This document shows positions 36,221-45,860 of a stretch of DNA of 64,000 nucleotides, piece by piece. Position 1 is the stretch's first letter, and every line of letters starts with the position of its first letter. The stretch spans positions 248,001 to 312,000 of the forward strand of contig NZ_JAMZCY010000006.1 in the NCBI RefSeq assembly GCF_024519285.1. Reading direction: 5' to 3'. This DNA is from Cohnella sp. WQ 127256 (lineage in GTDB: Bacteria; Bacillota; Bacilli; Paenibacillales; Paenibacillaceae). The notes beneath the pieces were generated by a model. It did not search any database, was not told the DNA's origin, and saw only the letters and a list, made by a program, of their open reading frames with translations. Made by a program: the position numbers and the translations under genes.

Positions 36221-37027
36221 CTATTCCTTGTTCAAGTCCCTTAGGAAATCCAATGCTTCCTCCATCGTCTCCACAGGAACGACTTCAAGCTGCAAGTTCA
36301 GCTCCTTCGCGACCAAGGTAGCCTCCTCTTCATTGCTTAAACCCTCATAATAGAAATGCTCTTTATCCCTAGGCACGAAAAAATAATCAGCGTTGTATTG
36401 TTCAGCTGTTCGCAGCTTATCTCGAATGGCGCCAACCGAGCCAACCGTATGATCTTCCTCTATCGTTCCGGTTCCTGCAATGGTGTACTTGCCGTTGGCC
36501 GAGAAGTCCACGTCCTGGGCTTCTTCAACTAAACCGATTGCAAGCATCAGCCCTAACGAATCCCCGTAATATTCAGCGGTGTCTTCAATTAAAGCATCCA
36601 TTTTCTGAGTGAACTCGTCTTCGGACACGGGGGTATCTAGGTCCACTTCTTCTTCAGCGGAAATGATCGCATTAACGATTGTATCATCGCGAGCTTCTGA
36701 TCCGATCTCTTCCATGCCTCCAAATTCCGCTACAACTGAAGCGTCAGCCGGCACGAATTCCGCATCAGGGACGGATCGCTGGGTAGACCAACGTTCGTAG
36801 AGGTTACGAGTATATCCTTCGTATACATAGACGAAATGAACACTACCGTTGACACCAACATCCTGAATAGAAACGAGCTCACCTGGAGCGGTGAATACAT
36901 AATAGCGCGGGAGAAAACAAAAAGTCGCAACGCCGAGGGGGATGAGCAGAAGCAAACTCACGATAATAATATCGGGGCGAATTCGTCTTCTTTTGGTAGT
37001 TATTACATTCAAGTGTACCTCGTCCAT
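36221..37027 (-). CDS. Membrane-anchored S16 (Lon-like) serine protease domain protein
   Basis: 268 aa. One N-terminal membrane anchor (about 20-40) and a Lon-type proteolytic domain with the Ser-Lys dyad: S157 in GDSLGLMLA and K204 in VGAIRDKLRTA, plus AGTGTIEEDHTVGSVG. It resembles YlbL-type proteases but lacks the PDZ domain they carry. The SD before ATG 37027 is poor; TTG at residue 6 behind GAGG is an alternative. Two palindromes lie just upstream. Confidence 0.8.
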   Translation of the reverse strand: MDEVHLNVITTKRRRIRPDIIIVSLLLLIPLGVATFCFLPRYYVFTAPGELVSIQDVGVNGSVHFVYVYEGYTRNLYERWSTQRSVPDAEFVPADASVVAEFGGMEEIGSEARDDTIVNAIISAEEEVDLDTPVSEDEFTQKMDALIEDTAEYYGDSLGLMLAIGLVEEAQDVDFSANGKYTIAGTGTIEEDHTVGSVGAIRDKLRTAEQYNADYFFVPRDKEHFYYEGLSNEEEATLVAKELNLQLEVVPVETMEEALDFLRDLNKE

Positions 37028-37053
37028 TCTTTATGAATAGTTTTCCAATATCA

Positions 37054-37091
37054 GGAATTCGACGGATATCGACGAATTCCTTTTCGCGAAA
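37054..37091. promoter_or_regulatory. Two adjacent palindromes upstream of the S16 protease gene
   Basis: GGAATTCG (37054-37061) and CGAATTCC (37073-37080) flank a GATATC centre; next to it TTTCGCGAAA (37082-37091) is a perfect 10-bp palindrome. They sit 27-64 bp before the protease start and beyond the stop of the phosphoesterase gene. No T-run, so operator is more likely than terminator. Confidence 0.35.
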
Positions 37092-37127
37092 GCGAGAACA
37101 GGGATTTGTTACTGTTGATTACAGCTA

Positions 37128-37991
37128 TCATTGTGGTTTCAACGTTATGACTGTGAGTTCGGGGCGACAGTTGAAACGGATAGGAAGACGAGTCATTCCG
37201 ATACCACGAGTGGTGTACACTTGTAACCGACTGTTTGGGATTTGATATAATCCATTCGTATATTTACTTCCGTGAGGTGGTGTGTACAAAGGTCCAATAA
37301 ACGGAATTTGTACTTGTCCTCCATGGCTATGGCCTGACAATTGAAGATCTACAGGCAAGCGCCCATATTGATCTGCATAATCAGGCTCATGAGCAAGGAG
37401 AAGTGTACAAGCATCTTCTGGGATGTGAAGTAACGCCCGATCAATATCTGGCTTTCCTACCCAAGGATCATCTACTCCAGCAACATATATTTTATGAGAA
37501 CTCTTCTTTAATACGATATGCTCGTTATGAAGGACGTGAAAGCCTGCTTGTGATAGCCCTTGTGTAACTGCTCGTCGATTTCCGAAAGCATCGTGGTTAC
37601 CTAATACCGCATATTGCCCATAGGGTGCTTTCAACTGGGCAAACAAGTCTACAGCTTCCGAAATGTAGGCTGTTGAATGATCCAACAGATCTCCAGTAAA
37701 GCAAATGAGATCCGGCTTTATTTGCTGAATTTGCTCAACGAGCTCTGACAGCTGCTCCGGCTTTGAGTTGAACCCAAGGTGTAAGTCGCTAAAATGAACA
37801 ATTTGAAAGTTGTGAAAGGATGAAGGGAGATTCGCTAGTTTAATAGAGATACGGTTGACCTCGATCCAATAGGGTTCAATCCAGCGTGCATACGCGCCGG
37901 ATAGACTTGCTACGCCAAGTAGGCCTAACGTAAACTGCGTACTCCTCTTGAGAAATTGTCGTCGACTAATCGGCTTTGAAGTTGTTGGCAT
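37128..37991 (-). CDS. Metallophosphoesterase with Tat-type signal (YkuE-like)
   Basis: 287 aa. N-terminal twin-arginine motif SRRQFLKRS followed by a hydrophobic stretch (to about 35) suggests Tat export. The calcineurin-like fold is complete: HFSDLHLG, FTGDLLDH, LGNHDAFG, LLAHEPDY and SGHSHGGQ. The family includes phosphodiesterases acting on cyclic nucleotides or lipid-linked phosphates at the cell surface; B. subtilis YkuE is Tat-exported. Monocistronic or leading into the S16 gene. Confidence 0.88.
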   Translation of the reverse strand: MPTTSKPISRRQFLKRSTQFTLGLLGVASLSGAYARWIEPYWIEVNRISIKLANLPSSFHNFQIVHFSDLHLGFNSKPEQLSELVEQIQQIKPDLICFTGDLLDHSTAYISEAVDLFAQLKAPYGQYAVLGNHDAFGNRRAVTQGLSQAGFHVLHNEHIVLKKSSHKIYVAGVDDPWVGKPDIDRALLHIPEDACTLLLAHEPDYADQYGRLPVDLQLSGHSHGGQVQIPFIGPLYTPPHGSKYTNGLYQIPNSRLQVYTTRGIGMTRLPIRFNCRPELTVITLKPQ

Positions 37992-38051
37992 AATACCTCC
38001 GCTCTACGATTAGACAATCATAGAGCTTTTATGTTACAGCAATATGGCAAA

Positions 38052-38089
38052 ATAAAAAAAGGCACTGCGACAGGGCTTGTCGCAATACC
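38052..38089 (-). terminator. Terminator of the OmpR-type two-component operon
   Basis: GGTATTGCGACA pairs with TGTCGCAGTGCC (two G-T pairs) on the minus strand, followed by seven T. Confidence 0.9.
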
Positions 38090-38101
38090 TTCTTCGAATC
38101 C

Positions 38102-39493
38102 TTAATCCTGTTTCGGAATGAGGGGTAATGAGAAATGAAAACCAATTTCTCCGTTCTGAACCTGGAAGCCAAATAAGGAGTCATGCTTCTGCAAAATGGT
38201 TCTTGCAATCGACAAACCTAACCCTGTTCCGCTAAGCAATTTGCTACGCGAATTTTCCAACACGAAGAACGGCTCCCATATGTGATCCCATTGCAGCTGC
38301 TCCCCGTCCTCAACACCGTTAGTGATCGAGAATAATAAGTCGTTCCCCTGATTTTCAACGGCGATTTGGATATGTTTATTTGTGGAATACTTCATCGCAT
38401 TGGAGATGAAATTGTTAAGCACCATCTCTATTTTCTGTTCATCTGCGAATACCCAAGATTCAGTAAGCGAGCTTTGCTCCACGGACAGAATCAAGTTCAT
38501 TTGCTGAATGGAAACGAGATACTTCTGTAACGTTCGATGGAGCAAAAGCTTGAAATCAAAGGCACCAAACTGATATTCATCAATTTGCAATCTAGAAAGC
38601 TCAAGCAGTCTGCTAACTAATCTCGAAATATCATCCGTTTGCTGTTGGATCACATCGATATAGGTTCCATCGTCTAGGCCATCCTTTATGCCTAAGGAGT
38701 ATGCTTTTATTAACGATAGTGGCGTTTTCAACTCATGTGAGATGTTGGCGATAAACTCGCGTAAATTATGATTTTTGTCTTCCAACGCTTGATGGGCATG
38801 CTCTAACTTATCGCTCATCTGATTCATGCTCTCAGCTAAGGCTTGGATTTCATCGCCGGTTTGAATATGCACCTTCGTAAACGATAAATTAGAAATTCCC
38901 TCTGCTGCCTTTTGTATTTTTGCGAGTGGTCGGACGATATGCATCGTAAAAAGCCCGGACAATACAATGAGCAGCAGCAGCTCTCCAGCATAAATATAAA
39001 GTTGAAATCGATTGACGATTTTAAGTGTGTCTGTGGAATGCGAGATCGATTTACCGACGACATAGACCTGCGTGTCTTTTTTTATAAAGGAAACAAGAAA
39101 GCTCGATTTCAATTTTTCCTGACTGTAGATTTTTCTAACAACGATATTCTCTTTCACTTTCTCAATACTAGTGTCCGTGATCCAGAATTTGCTCAGTGTA
39201 ATCCCTTTGCTATTCAATTGTTCCTTAATCCTACTGTTTAAAACATCATTATTATCCGTTATGTCAGTGTGTACGATGGTTACATTATGTTCGTTTTCCA
39301 GCACTCCAACATCCCGGTGCAGCTGGCTCGCTTCCATCGTTTCAAGCTGATCAGTGAGGTTGGCTAACTCATGTTTATTTTGATACAGCAGATATTTGGG
39401 CAAGAACAACGTGTTCATGAGGATGGAGAAAATAACGACAATACCAAACACCAGTAAAATTCGCAAAATGAGCTTCTGATTAAGCCTATTCAT
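38102..39493 (-). CDS. Membrane sensor histidine kinase
   Basis: 463 aa. Membrane segments near 11-30 and 166-187 enclose an extracytoplasmic sensor domain of about 135 aa; HAMP (about 186-238); HisKA with H253 (ISHELKTPLS); HATPase with NFISNAMKYS, EDGEQLQWDHIWEPFF and GTGLGLSIA. The 5' end overlaps the regulator gene by 8 bp, so the pair is cognate. Architecture resembles BaeS/VanS-type kinases; signal unknown, though a cell-envelope stress is typical. Confidence 0.92.
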   Translation of the reverse strand: MNRLNQKLILRILLVFGIVVIFSILMNTLFLPKYLLYQNKHELANLTDQLETMEASQLHRDVGVLENEHNVTIVHTDITDNNDVLNSRIKEQLNSKGITLSKFWITDTSIEKVKENIVVRKIYSQEKLKSSFLVSFIKKDTQVYVVGKSISHSTDTLKIVNRFQLYIYAGELLLLIVLSGLFTMHIVRPLAKIQKAAEGISNLSFTKVHIQTGDEIQALAESMNQMSDKLEHAHQALEDKNHNLREFIANISHELKTPLSLIKAYSLGIKDGLDDGTYIDVIQQQTDDISRLVSRLLELSRLQIDEYQFGAFDFKLLLHRTLQKYLVSIQQMNLILSVEQSSLTESWVFADEQKIEMVLNNFISNAMKYSTNKHIQIAVENQGNDLLFSITNGVEDGEQLQWDHIWEPFFVLENSRSKLLSGTGLGLSIARTILQKHDSLFGFQVQNGEIGFHFSLPLIPKQD

Positions 39494-40133
39494 TGTTTTC
39501 TTCCAAACTATACCCCATGCCCCTGTGCGTCTTTATCGTATGATCGCCAATTTTCGCTCGTAGCCTCCGGATATGCGTATCCACTGTTCTTTCTTCGCCA
39601 TAATAATCAAATCCCCAGACATGGTCTAACAAAGCTTTCCTTGAGATGATGATCCCTCTATTTTCAATAAAATATTTCATTAAATGAAACTCAGTGTGAG
39701 TTGCTTGTATGTCCTGTTCGTTGCGGTAAATCTTTTGTCCATCCATATCTATTTTTAGATCTCCTAAGTAAATTAGACGATCCATTTGTAATAACTTTTT
39801 TGCTCTTACGATTAATATGCGAGGATCAAATGGCTTCCTCACATACTCATCAGCGCCGGACTGCAGGGCGATCAACTCATCCTCGTCTTCCCCTTTGGCC
39901 GTAAGCAATAACACTTTAGTCGTGCTTTGTTTCTTGATCTCTTTGCACACCTGTATCCCATTTACCTTAGGCATCATCCAATCTACTATGGCTAGATCAA
40001 TGGGATGAGCATAGAAAATGCGAAGTGCTTCTTCGCCATCTTGCGCTTGAAGGATGTTGAAGCCTTCCTTTTCGAAATAAGCTTTTACAATTTTGATCAT
40101 AAAGGGCTCATCATCGGCGATTAATATGTTCAT
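39486..40133 (-). CDS. OmpR-family response regulator
   Basis: 215 aa. Receiver domain with acidic pocket ADDEP, D51 (IVDWMMP), T in LLLTAKG and K in VRKPFDP; winged helix with TEFHLMKYFIEN and VDTHIRRLRAKIG...RGMGY. First gene of the operon with the histidine kinase. Divergent from the methyltransferase/lyase operon, but I see no evidence it controls it. Confidence 0.94.
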   Translation of the reverse strand: MNILIADDEPFMIKIVKAYFEKEGFNILQAQDGEEALRIFYAHPIDLAIVDWMMPKVNGIQVCKEIKKQSTTKVLLLTAKGEDEDELIALQSGADEYVRKPFDPRILIVRAKKLLQMDRLIYLGDLKIDMDGQKIYRNEQDIQATHTEFHLMKYFIENRGIIISRKALLDHVWGFDYYGEERTVDTHIRRLRAKIGDHTIKTHRGMGYSLEENNE

Positions 40134-40205
40134 AGAGTCCCCCTGATTTTGTCTTTAGGAATAGGCTGACCCTCGTTATTAATTTCTAACCGTATAGACG
40201 AGATA

Positions 40206-40269
40206 ACGGTTTTTTACAAGATCGGGACGGTTTTTTTCATTCTTTTCCCGAAGGGGTGTCCCTTACAAT
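40206..40269 (+). promoter_or_regulatory. Direct-repeat operator (copy A) and -10 box of the URO-D/lyase operon
   Basis: Two half-sites ACGGTTTTTT (40206) and ACGGTTTTTTT (40227) are 21 bp apart. Copy B lies at 45861. The 36-bp elements match at 29 of 36 positions. A -10-like TACAAT (40264-40269) begins 37 bp after the second half-site, with no good -35, as expected for an AraC-type activated promoter. The likely binder is the YesN-type regulator at 44284. Confidence 0.75.
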
Positions 40270-40322
40270 GGGGTTGTAAGGTTGCAGAAGCAGACACTAT
40301 CAGGTTAAGGGAGAGTTGAACG

Positions 40323-41231
40323 ATGAATAGGTTCGAACGTGTGCGCGCGGCATTAAATGGGCAAGAGGTGGATCGTGTTCCGGCGGGCTTCTGGTTGCAT
40401 TACCCGAACGGCGGGGATCAAGCAGTGAAGCCGCATTTGGATTATTATCGCGAGACCGGTGTGGATTTTTTCAAAATCATGAACGGTACGCACTACCAGT
40501 TGGACGTGTCCATCGATGTGGCGAGCGACTGGCGCAGAGTGCGACCGACGAGTATAAAAGCGAACTTCTATCAACGGCAGCTTGATTTGATCAAACGGAT
40601 CGTCGACGAATTAAAAGGTGAGTGCATGATCTTGACTACGGTGTTCAATCCTTACCACCATGGTACGCACTCGACGTCGGAGGCACTGTTCGATGAGCAT
40701 CTGCGGACCGATCCCCAAGCAGTAACCCAAGCGATGGAAGCGATGGCGGAAACCGATAACGCTTATATCCAAGCATGCTTGGACGCTGGTGTGAGCGGTA
40801 TCTATTATTCCATTCAAGGCGGAGAACACGAACGCTTCTCTGAGGAATTGTACGTCGATACGGTCAAGAAGACGGACTTGCTCGTATTGAATTCGTTCAA
40901 GGATCGTGGAGAGTTCAATACTCTGCATCTGTGCGGCGCGAACATGCGGCTTGATCACTACGCAGACTATCCAAGCCATGCGATTAATTGGGACGTGAAG
41001 AACAACAGCGTCTCGCTGAAAGAAGGCGGAGAGAAATTCAAACGCGCCGTGCTTGGAGGCATTAACAACCGCGGGCCGATCATTAACGGCACAAAGGATG
41101 AGATCGTTGCGGAAGTGAAAAGCACGATCGAGCAATTCGGCCGCAAGGGGCTCCTCTTGGGAGCGGACTGCACATTGCCGACGACGACTCCTTATGCTAA
41201 CATCCGCGCTGCTATAGAGGCGACCTATTAA
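40323..41231 (+). CDS. URO-D/MtaA-fold protein, putative zinc methyltransferase (copy 1)
   Basis: 302 aa, shorter than true uroporphyrinogen decarboxylase (about 350). It keeps the superfamily's GGINNR block and QGGEHERFS, but lacks the decarboxylase N-terminal RQAGRY motif (it reads VPAGFWLHYP). It has H202-x-C204 (LHLCG) and C283 (GADC), the HxC...C zinc site of MtaA/MtbA-type methylcobamide:thiol methyltransferases. This argues for methyl transfer rather than haem synthesis. First gene of an operon with the PLP lyase, behind the copy A operator. A paralogue is at 50982. No corrinoid protein is encoded nearby, so the methyl donor is open. Confidence 0.8.
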   Translation: MNRFERVRAALNGQEVDRVPAGFWLHYPNGGDQAVKPHLDYYRETGVDFFKIMNGTHYQLDVSIDVASDWRRVRPTSIKANFYQRQLDLIKRIVDELKGECMILTTVFNPYHHGTHSTSEALFDEHLRTDPQAVTQAMEAMAETDNAYIQACLDAGVSGIYYSIQGGEHERFSEELYVDTVKKTDLLVLNSFKDRGEFNTLHLCGANMRLDHYADYPSHAINWDVKNNSVSLKEGGEKFKRAVLGGINNRGPIINGTKDEIVAEVKSTIEQFGRKGLLLGADCTLPTTTPYANIRAAIEATY

Positions 41232-41270
41232 TCCTAGGCGGGGCCCAACTAACATGAAGGAGCAACCCGA

Positions 41271-42416
41271 ATGAAGCTAGAACAAGAGCGGGCGCCATTG
41301 CCTTATACGTTCGTAGCTCATGACGAGCACGATAGCAGGCATCAAGGGGCTGTTTCCATTCCGATTTATCAGAATACGTTGTTCTCCTTTGCGAGTTGCG
41401 ATGAACCGGGTCATTCGTTCAAATACAGTCGGATGGGAAATCCGACGGTGCAGGAACTCGAGAAACGGATTGCTGTGCTGGAGGGAGGGGAGCAGGCGAT
41501 AAGCTTCGCCTCGGGCATGGCGGCAATCTCGGCGGCGATTTTGTCCGTCGTGAAGGCCGGAGACCACGTCGTGTGTATCGATCAAGTTTATTTTGGGACA
41601 CGTGAGTTTTTCGAATACTTCTTGTCTCGATATGGAGTCGAAGTCAGCTACGTAGATGGCACTTCCATCGAAGCGCTGTCTTCTGCGATTCGGCCGAATA
41701 CGACGTTGTTGTACCTGGAAAGCCCGACGAGCTACTACTTCCAACTGCAGGATCTGAAGGAAGCGGCGAAGCTGGCTGGCGCTCGAGGAATCACGACGAT
41801 CGTTGACAACACGTGGGCGTCGCCCTGCTACCAGCATCCACTGGCATTAGGCGTTGACTTGGTCGTGCATTCGCTCACGAAATATGTCGGCGGGCACAGC
41901 GACGTGCTCGGAGGGGCGGTAATCGGCTCCTCGGTTCGGGTCAACCAGTTGAGCAGAATCGATCATCAACTGCTAGGGGGAGTGATGACGCCTCATACCG
42001 CGTCGCTCATGCTAAGGGGAATGCGCACACTGCCTCTCCGTATGCAGCGCTTAAGTGAATCGGTTCAGCAGGTCACAGAATATATGGAGACACTCTCGTG
42101 CGTGAGTAAGGTAAACTTCCCCGGATTAGCTAACCATCCGCAACACGAGCTCGCCCAAGTGCAGATGAGCGGTTATGGTAGCTTGTTCTCTATAGAAGTG
42201 AAAGTCACGGTTGAGCAAGCTAAGGCATGGGTAGACCATCTTCGCTACTTCCGAATCGGTCTTAGTTTCGGAGGTTACGAAAGCTTGGTGCTCGTTGTCG
42301 GCGAGACGCCGAGTTCGACACCGGAGAAACCGGTTTGTTTGATCCGGCTGAACGTCGGACTAGAGGATCCTCAAGACCTCATTCGCGATTTGGGGAGCCT
42401 CGAACAATACGATTGA
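41271..42416 (+). CDS. PLP-dependent transsulfuration-family lyase (cystathionine lyase/methionine gamma-lyase type)
   Basis: 381 aa. Cys/Met metabolism fold: YSRMGNPTV (cofactor phosphate contact from the partner subunit), FASGMAAI, VYFGTREFF (stacking Tyr), VDNTWASP (D179) and the Schiff-base lysine in SLTKYVGGHSD (K204). The family cleaves C-S bonds or replaces gamma-substituents in sulfur amino acids. Specificity (cystathionine, methionine, S-alkyl-cysteine) is not readable from motifs. Its pairing with an HxC...C methyltransferase hints at S-methyl chemistry (inference). SD AAGGAG; followed by a terminator. Confidence 0.88.
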   Translation: MKLEQERAPLPYTFVAHDEHDSRHQGAVSIPIYQNTLFSFASCDEPGHSFKYSRMGNPTVQELEKRIAVLEGGEQAISFASGMAAISAAILSVVKAGDHVVCIDQVYFGTREFFEYFLSRYGVEVSYVDGTSIEALSSAIRPNTTLLYLESPTSYYFQLQDLKEAAKLAGARGITTIVDNTWASPCYQHPLALGVDLVVHSLTKYVGGHSDVLGGAVIGSSVRVNQLSRIDHQLLGGVMTPHTASLMLRGMRTLPLRMQRLSESVQQVTEYMETLSCVSKVNFPGLANHPQHELAQVQMSGYGSLFSIEVKVTVEQAKAWVDHLRYFRIGLSFGGYESLVLVVGETPSSTPEKPVCLIRLNVGLEDPQDLIRDLGSLEQYD

Positions 42417-42426
42417 AAAAGCGAAT

Positions 42427-42475
42427 AAATACGGCAAAATCGGTCGGGATAACCCAGGCCGATTTTGCCGTATTT
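42427..42475. terminator. Terminator after the PLP lyase gene
   Basis: A perfect 17-bp stem (AAATACGGCAAAATCGG with its complement), 15-nt loop, T-run TATTTCC. It separates the lyase gene from the two-component genes; the long stem could also allow partial read-through. Confidence 0.8.
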
Positions 42476-42544
42476 CCGAATTCATACTCGTCTCTCCATT
42501 CGGCGCCGCCGATGATAAAATGATACAAGAGGGAGGAGCCGCTC

Positions 42545-44287
42545 ATGAAACATTTCAAGATTAAGCATAAGCTGTTCATTTTTATTTTCATCGGGGCGTT
42601 CCTAACGAGTTTCCTAGGCGTACTGTTCGTCCAGTTATCTCAGTCCTTGTACAACGAAATTATTTACCGCGAGACGTCTGACAAATTTTATCTGTTCTCT
42701 AAGCGGATCGAGGAACAATTGAAGGGGATCGATCAGTTATCGCTCTCGATTATGTCGGATCCAGAGGTCCAACAAGCACTTATTACAATCAAAAGTAAAA
42801 TCAATACATACGAGGCATATACAGCCGCGACGATTTTGAAGCAAAAGCTGGGGTCCTACCATTCCTTCGATACAGCGATTTCTTCCATAGAGATCATTGA
42901 TTGGTTCGACGTTTCCTATTCCGTCGGGCAGAATGCGACAATGACGACTTCGTCCGAACGCAGGAAGATTCAAGAATTGGCTGCTGTTCGCGATGGAGCG
43001 AGCTTCTGGATCGGAGGGCTGATCCAACCCGATTTGTTCTATTCGATCCGCCAGATTAAGGAAACGTCTATATTGAGACTGCAGCCGCTCGGAACGCTTA
43101 TCATTCACACCCGGCCAGACAAGACGGTGTATTCGTCAGCAAATGAAAGGTTCCATTACGATTCGAGCCTGCTCATACAAGCGGGAGAGAAGTTTATATA
43201 TCCGCCGAACGTCAAATATCAGCCTTCCGATTTCCAAACGGAAAAAGGGAAGGACTATAGCTTTTCGATGATAGACGGCAAACGTTATTTGGTCGCGCAT
43301 TTTACTCTGGATTATACGGGTTGGACGTTTATTCATCTCGTTCCATACGGGTCGATCTTCGAACATGTGCGATTGATGAAGATGACGCTGATCGGCTTGT
43401 ACGCGGTCATTGTCTTGCTCGTTCTATGGTTCGGCTTAAAAATATCGCGCGGCATTACACGGCCGCTCGAGCGACTGACGACGAAAATGTCGGCGGTTGA
43501 GAAGGGGCAACTTGTCATCGACCGACTGGAAATATCCGAGCGCGACGAGATCGGCAAGCTAAGTCGCAACTTCGACCGGATGGTGGAACGACTTAACAAG
43601 TTGATCCAAGAGGATTACATGAAGCAGATTATGCTCAAAGAAGCCGAATATGAGACGTTGAAAGCGAAGCTGAACCCGCATTTTCTATATAACACACTGG
43701 AATCGATCAACTGGCTCGCGAAGATGAAAGGGCAACCGCAAATATCGGACATGGTCAAGGCATTGGGGGACTTGCTTCGCGACGCGGTAAGTGAGAAAGA
43801 GGTTGTGACGATCCGTGAGGAATTAGATAACCTACATAATTATATTCTTATCCAGAAGTTCAGGTTCGAGGAGCGGCTCGATTTTCACGTTCATATCGAC
43901 GATAAGCTGAAGGAGCTGTACATGCCGAATTTTATTTTGCAGCCGATCGTAGAGAACGCGATTAAATACGGAGTCGAAAGCGTACAGGAGATATGCCAGA
44001 TTGTGGTGTCGGCAGTCAGCTCTAATCAGCGTCTCTACATCTCGGTTAAGGATACGGGGCTGGGCATGGACGAGAATTACTTAGATAAGCTAAGAGCCAA
44101 GGAAATAGAGGCCAAGGGAACGGGAATTGGACTGTTCAGTATTGACGAACGGCTTCAACTTCTGTACGGGGAATCGTACGGTGTTCGGATTCGCAGCGAA
44201 TGGGGAAAAGGAACAACGGTTATCTTCACCATACCGTTGATGAAAAATCCGATTATTCGGGAAGAGACTAAGGGGGGGAACCCGTGA
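42545..44287 (+). CDS. YesM-type sensor histidine kinase
   Basis: 580 aa. Membrane segments near 10-32 and 277-300 enclose a large extracytoplasmic Cache-like sensor; HAMP (about 300-352); His_kinase domain with H379 (LNPHFLYNTLESINW); HATPase with PIVENAIKYG, DTGLGM and GTGIGLF. YesM kinases sense extracellular sugars or binding-protein complexes and act on YesN regulators. The 3' end overlaps the YesN-type gene by 4 bp (GTGA). Confidence 0.93.
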   Translation: MKHFKIKHKLFIFIFIGAFLTSFLGVLFVQLSQSLYNEIIYRETSDKFYLFSKRIEEQLKGIDQLSLSIMSDPEVQQALITIKSKINTYEAYTAATILKQKLGSYHSFDTAISSIEIIDWFDVSYSVGQNATMTTSSERRKIQELAAVRDGASFWIGGLIQPDLFYSIRQIKETSILRLQPLGTLIIHTRPDKTVYSSANERFHYDSSLLIQAGEKFIYPPNVKYQPSDFQTEKGKDYSFSMIDGKRYLVAHFTLDYTGWTFIHLVPYGSIFEHVRLMKMTLIGLYAVIVLLVLWFGLKISRGITRPLERLTTKMSAVEKGQLVIDRLEISERDEIGKLSRNFDRMVERLNKLIQEDYMKQIMLKEAEYETLKAKLNPHFLYNTLESINWLAKMKGQPQISDMVKALGDLLRDAVSEKEVVTIREELDNLHNYILIQKFRFEERLDFHVHIDDKLKELYMPNFILQPIVENAIKYGVESVQEICQIVVSAVSSNQRLYISVKDTGLGMDENYLDKLRAKEIEAKGTGIGLFSIDERLQLLYGESYGVRIRSEWGKGTTVIFTIPLMKNPIIREETKGGNP

Positions 44288-45852
44288 ACGAATATACCGT
44301 TTACTTGGCTGATGACGAACGTATCATCCGCGAAGGGATCGCTGCTTTGATTCCTTGGAAAGAGCTTAGACTGAAGTTTGATGGTTCCGCGATAAACGGT
44401 CTAGTCGCTCATCATCATATTATAAAAGCAGAGTATCCACCCGATATCGTCATAACCGACATTAAGATGCCGGAGATGAACGGTCTCGAGTTGATCAAGC
44501 TGACGAAGGAAAGATATCCCGATATGAAGTTCATCGTGCTATCGGGCTACGGAGAATTCGAATTCGCCTCGCAAGCGATGCAGTATGGTGTTCAGCATTA
44601 CCTTCTGAAGCCTTGCAACGAGGCGGAGATTAACGATGTTCTGCGTAAGGTTGTCGAGGAGCTGGATCAGAAACGGAATGAGACGAGTTATATGAAAGAG
44701 ATAGAGGATCGGCTTGCGGAAACATTGCCAATCCGGATGGAGAAGTTCTTGCTCGAATGCTTACTGAACCAGTCGCAGAGCAAGGAGAAGATGGACTTGT
44801 ACAAGCGAGTGCTGCAGATCGGGAACTTGCCGATCCACACGATCGTCGTGCAGATGCAGGAAGGCCACGTGGAGAGTCAATCAGACCGACTCGAAGTCAT
44901 GTTTCGGGAATTCGCTGAAGGCTGTCGGTTACTGCTAGGCACCGCAATCGAGGATAAGTTCGTCTTACTCGTGCAGGACGAGCCGTGGGTCGACTTGGAA
45001 CGGCTGTCAGACTGGATAAAGAGACAGATCAACTCCGGCGTGAACGAGCCGCTTAATCTCGTCATCTTGGAGGCATGCCGGCTTGAGGAGATCGGGGAGA
45101 TGTACCAGAGTGCGATTAAGAAGCTGAAGTATCAGGATTATTTCGGCTCGAGCAGCATGATCACGGGACTCGCAGTGGATGACGATTTGTCCGACGCGAC
45201 CGAGCGCTTAAGCACGGTTGTGGACGCAATTGTCTCGGCTGTCAGATGGGGTGAGCCGGAAGAAATCGATGCAGGTATAGCAGCGTTCTTCGATAAGCTT
45301 CGGAGCTTGCGGGGAGAAATTCATACAACGATCGGTTTTTGCATTGAACTGATGACGACGCTCGTGAGGAAGGCCGCACAGCCGTCGGAAGTGAAGAATA
45401 CGCAGATCACACCGATTCTGGGGATGAAGACGCTAGAAGAAATTCAGCGTTATATTCTTCATTTCGCCTTGGAGAGCGGCAAGGAATCGGAGCGGTTAAA
45501 CGCGGACAAGAATCGTCTGCTCGTTCTGCGGATGAAGGTGTTGATCGAGGAACAGCTGGCAAACAAGGAGCTCTCGCTGCAAGGGATGGCGCGGGAAAAC
45601 TTTTTTATGAGCGTGGACTATTTAGGTAAACTGTTTCGCAGAGAGACGAATGAGAAGTTTTCCAGGTATTTGACGCGACTGCGTGTGGAGCGCGCGATGG
45701 ACATCATTACCGCCGATCCGGAATGTAAAATCTACGAAGTCGCGGAGCTGACGGGTTTTGGTGACGATTCCCAATATTTCAGCAATGTGTTCAAGCGGCA
45801 TACGGGTATGTCCCCGATGGAGTTCAAGAAGAATCGTCGTCCTCCGTCATGA
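44284..45852 (+). CDS. YesN-type response regulator with AraC DNA-binding domain
   Basis: 522 aa. Receiver (1-120) with D59 (VITDIKMPE), FIVLSGYGEFEFA and LLKPCNE; a linker domain (about 130-400); AraC double HTH at the C-terminus (LSLQGMARENFFMSVDYLGKLFRRETNEKF, then VAELTGFGDDSQYFSNVFKRHTGMSPMEFKK). GTG start overlapping the kinase stop. The 21-bp direct repeats at 40206 and 45861 are its likely targets, which would put the lyase operon and the importer operon under one signal. Confidence 0.93.
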   Translation: MNEYTVYLADDERIIREGIAALIPWKELRLKFDGSAINGLVAHHHIIKAEYPPDIVITDIKMPEMNGLELIKLTKERYPDMKFIVLSGYGEFEFASQAMQYGVQHYLLKPCNEAEINDVLRKVVEELDQKRNETSYMKEIEDRLAETLPIRMEKFLLECLLNQSQSKEKMDLYKRVLQIGNLPIHTIVVQMQEGHVESQSDRLEVMFREFAEGCRLLLGTAIEDKFVLLVQDEPWVDLERLSDWIKRQINSGVNEPLNLVILEACRLEEIGEMYQSAIKKLKYQDYFGSSSMITGLAVDDDLSDATERLSTVVDAIVSAVRWGEPEEIDAGIAAFFDKLRSLRGEIHTTIGFCIELMTTLVRKAAQPSEVKNTQITPILGMKTLEEIQRYILHFALESGKESERLNADKNRLLVLRMKVLIEEQLANKELSLQGMARENFFMSVDYLGKLFRRETNEKFSRYLTRLRVERAMDIITADPECKIYEVAELTGFGDDSQYFSNVFKRHTGMSPMEFKKNRRPPS

Positions 45853-45860
45853 GCATGTTT

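Noticed and set aside
40611..41255. 214-aa minus-strand reading frame opposite the first URO-D-type gene
   Set aside because: It is antisense to a gene with clear family motifs, has no SD and has a composition typical of a codon shadow.
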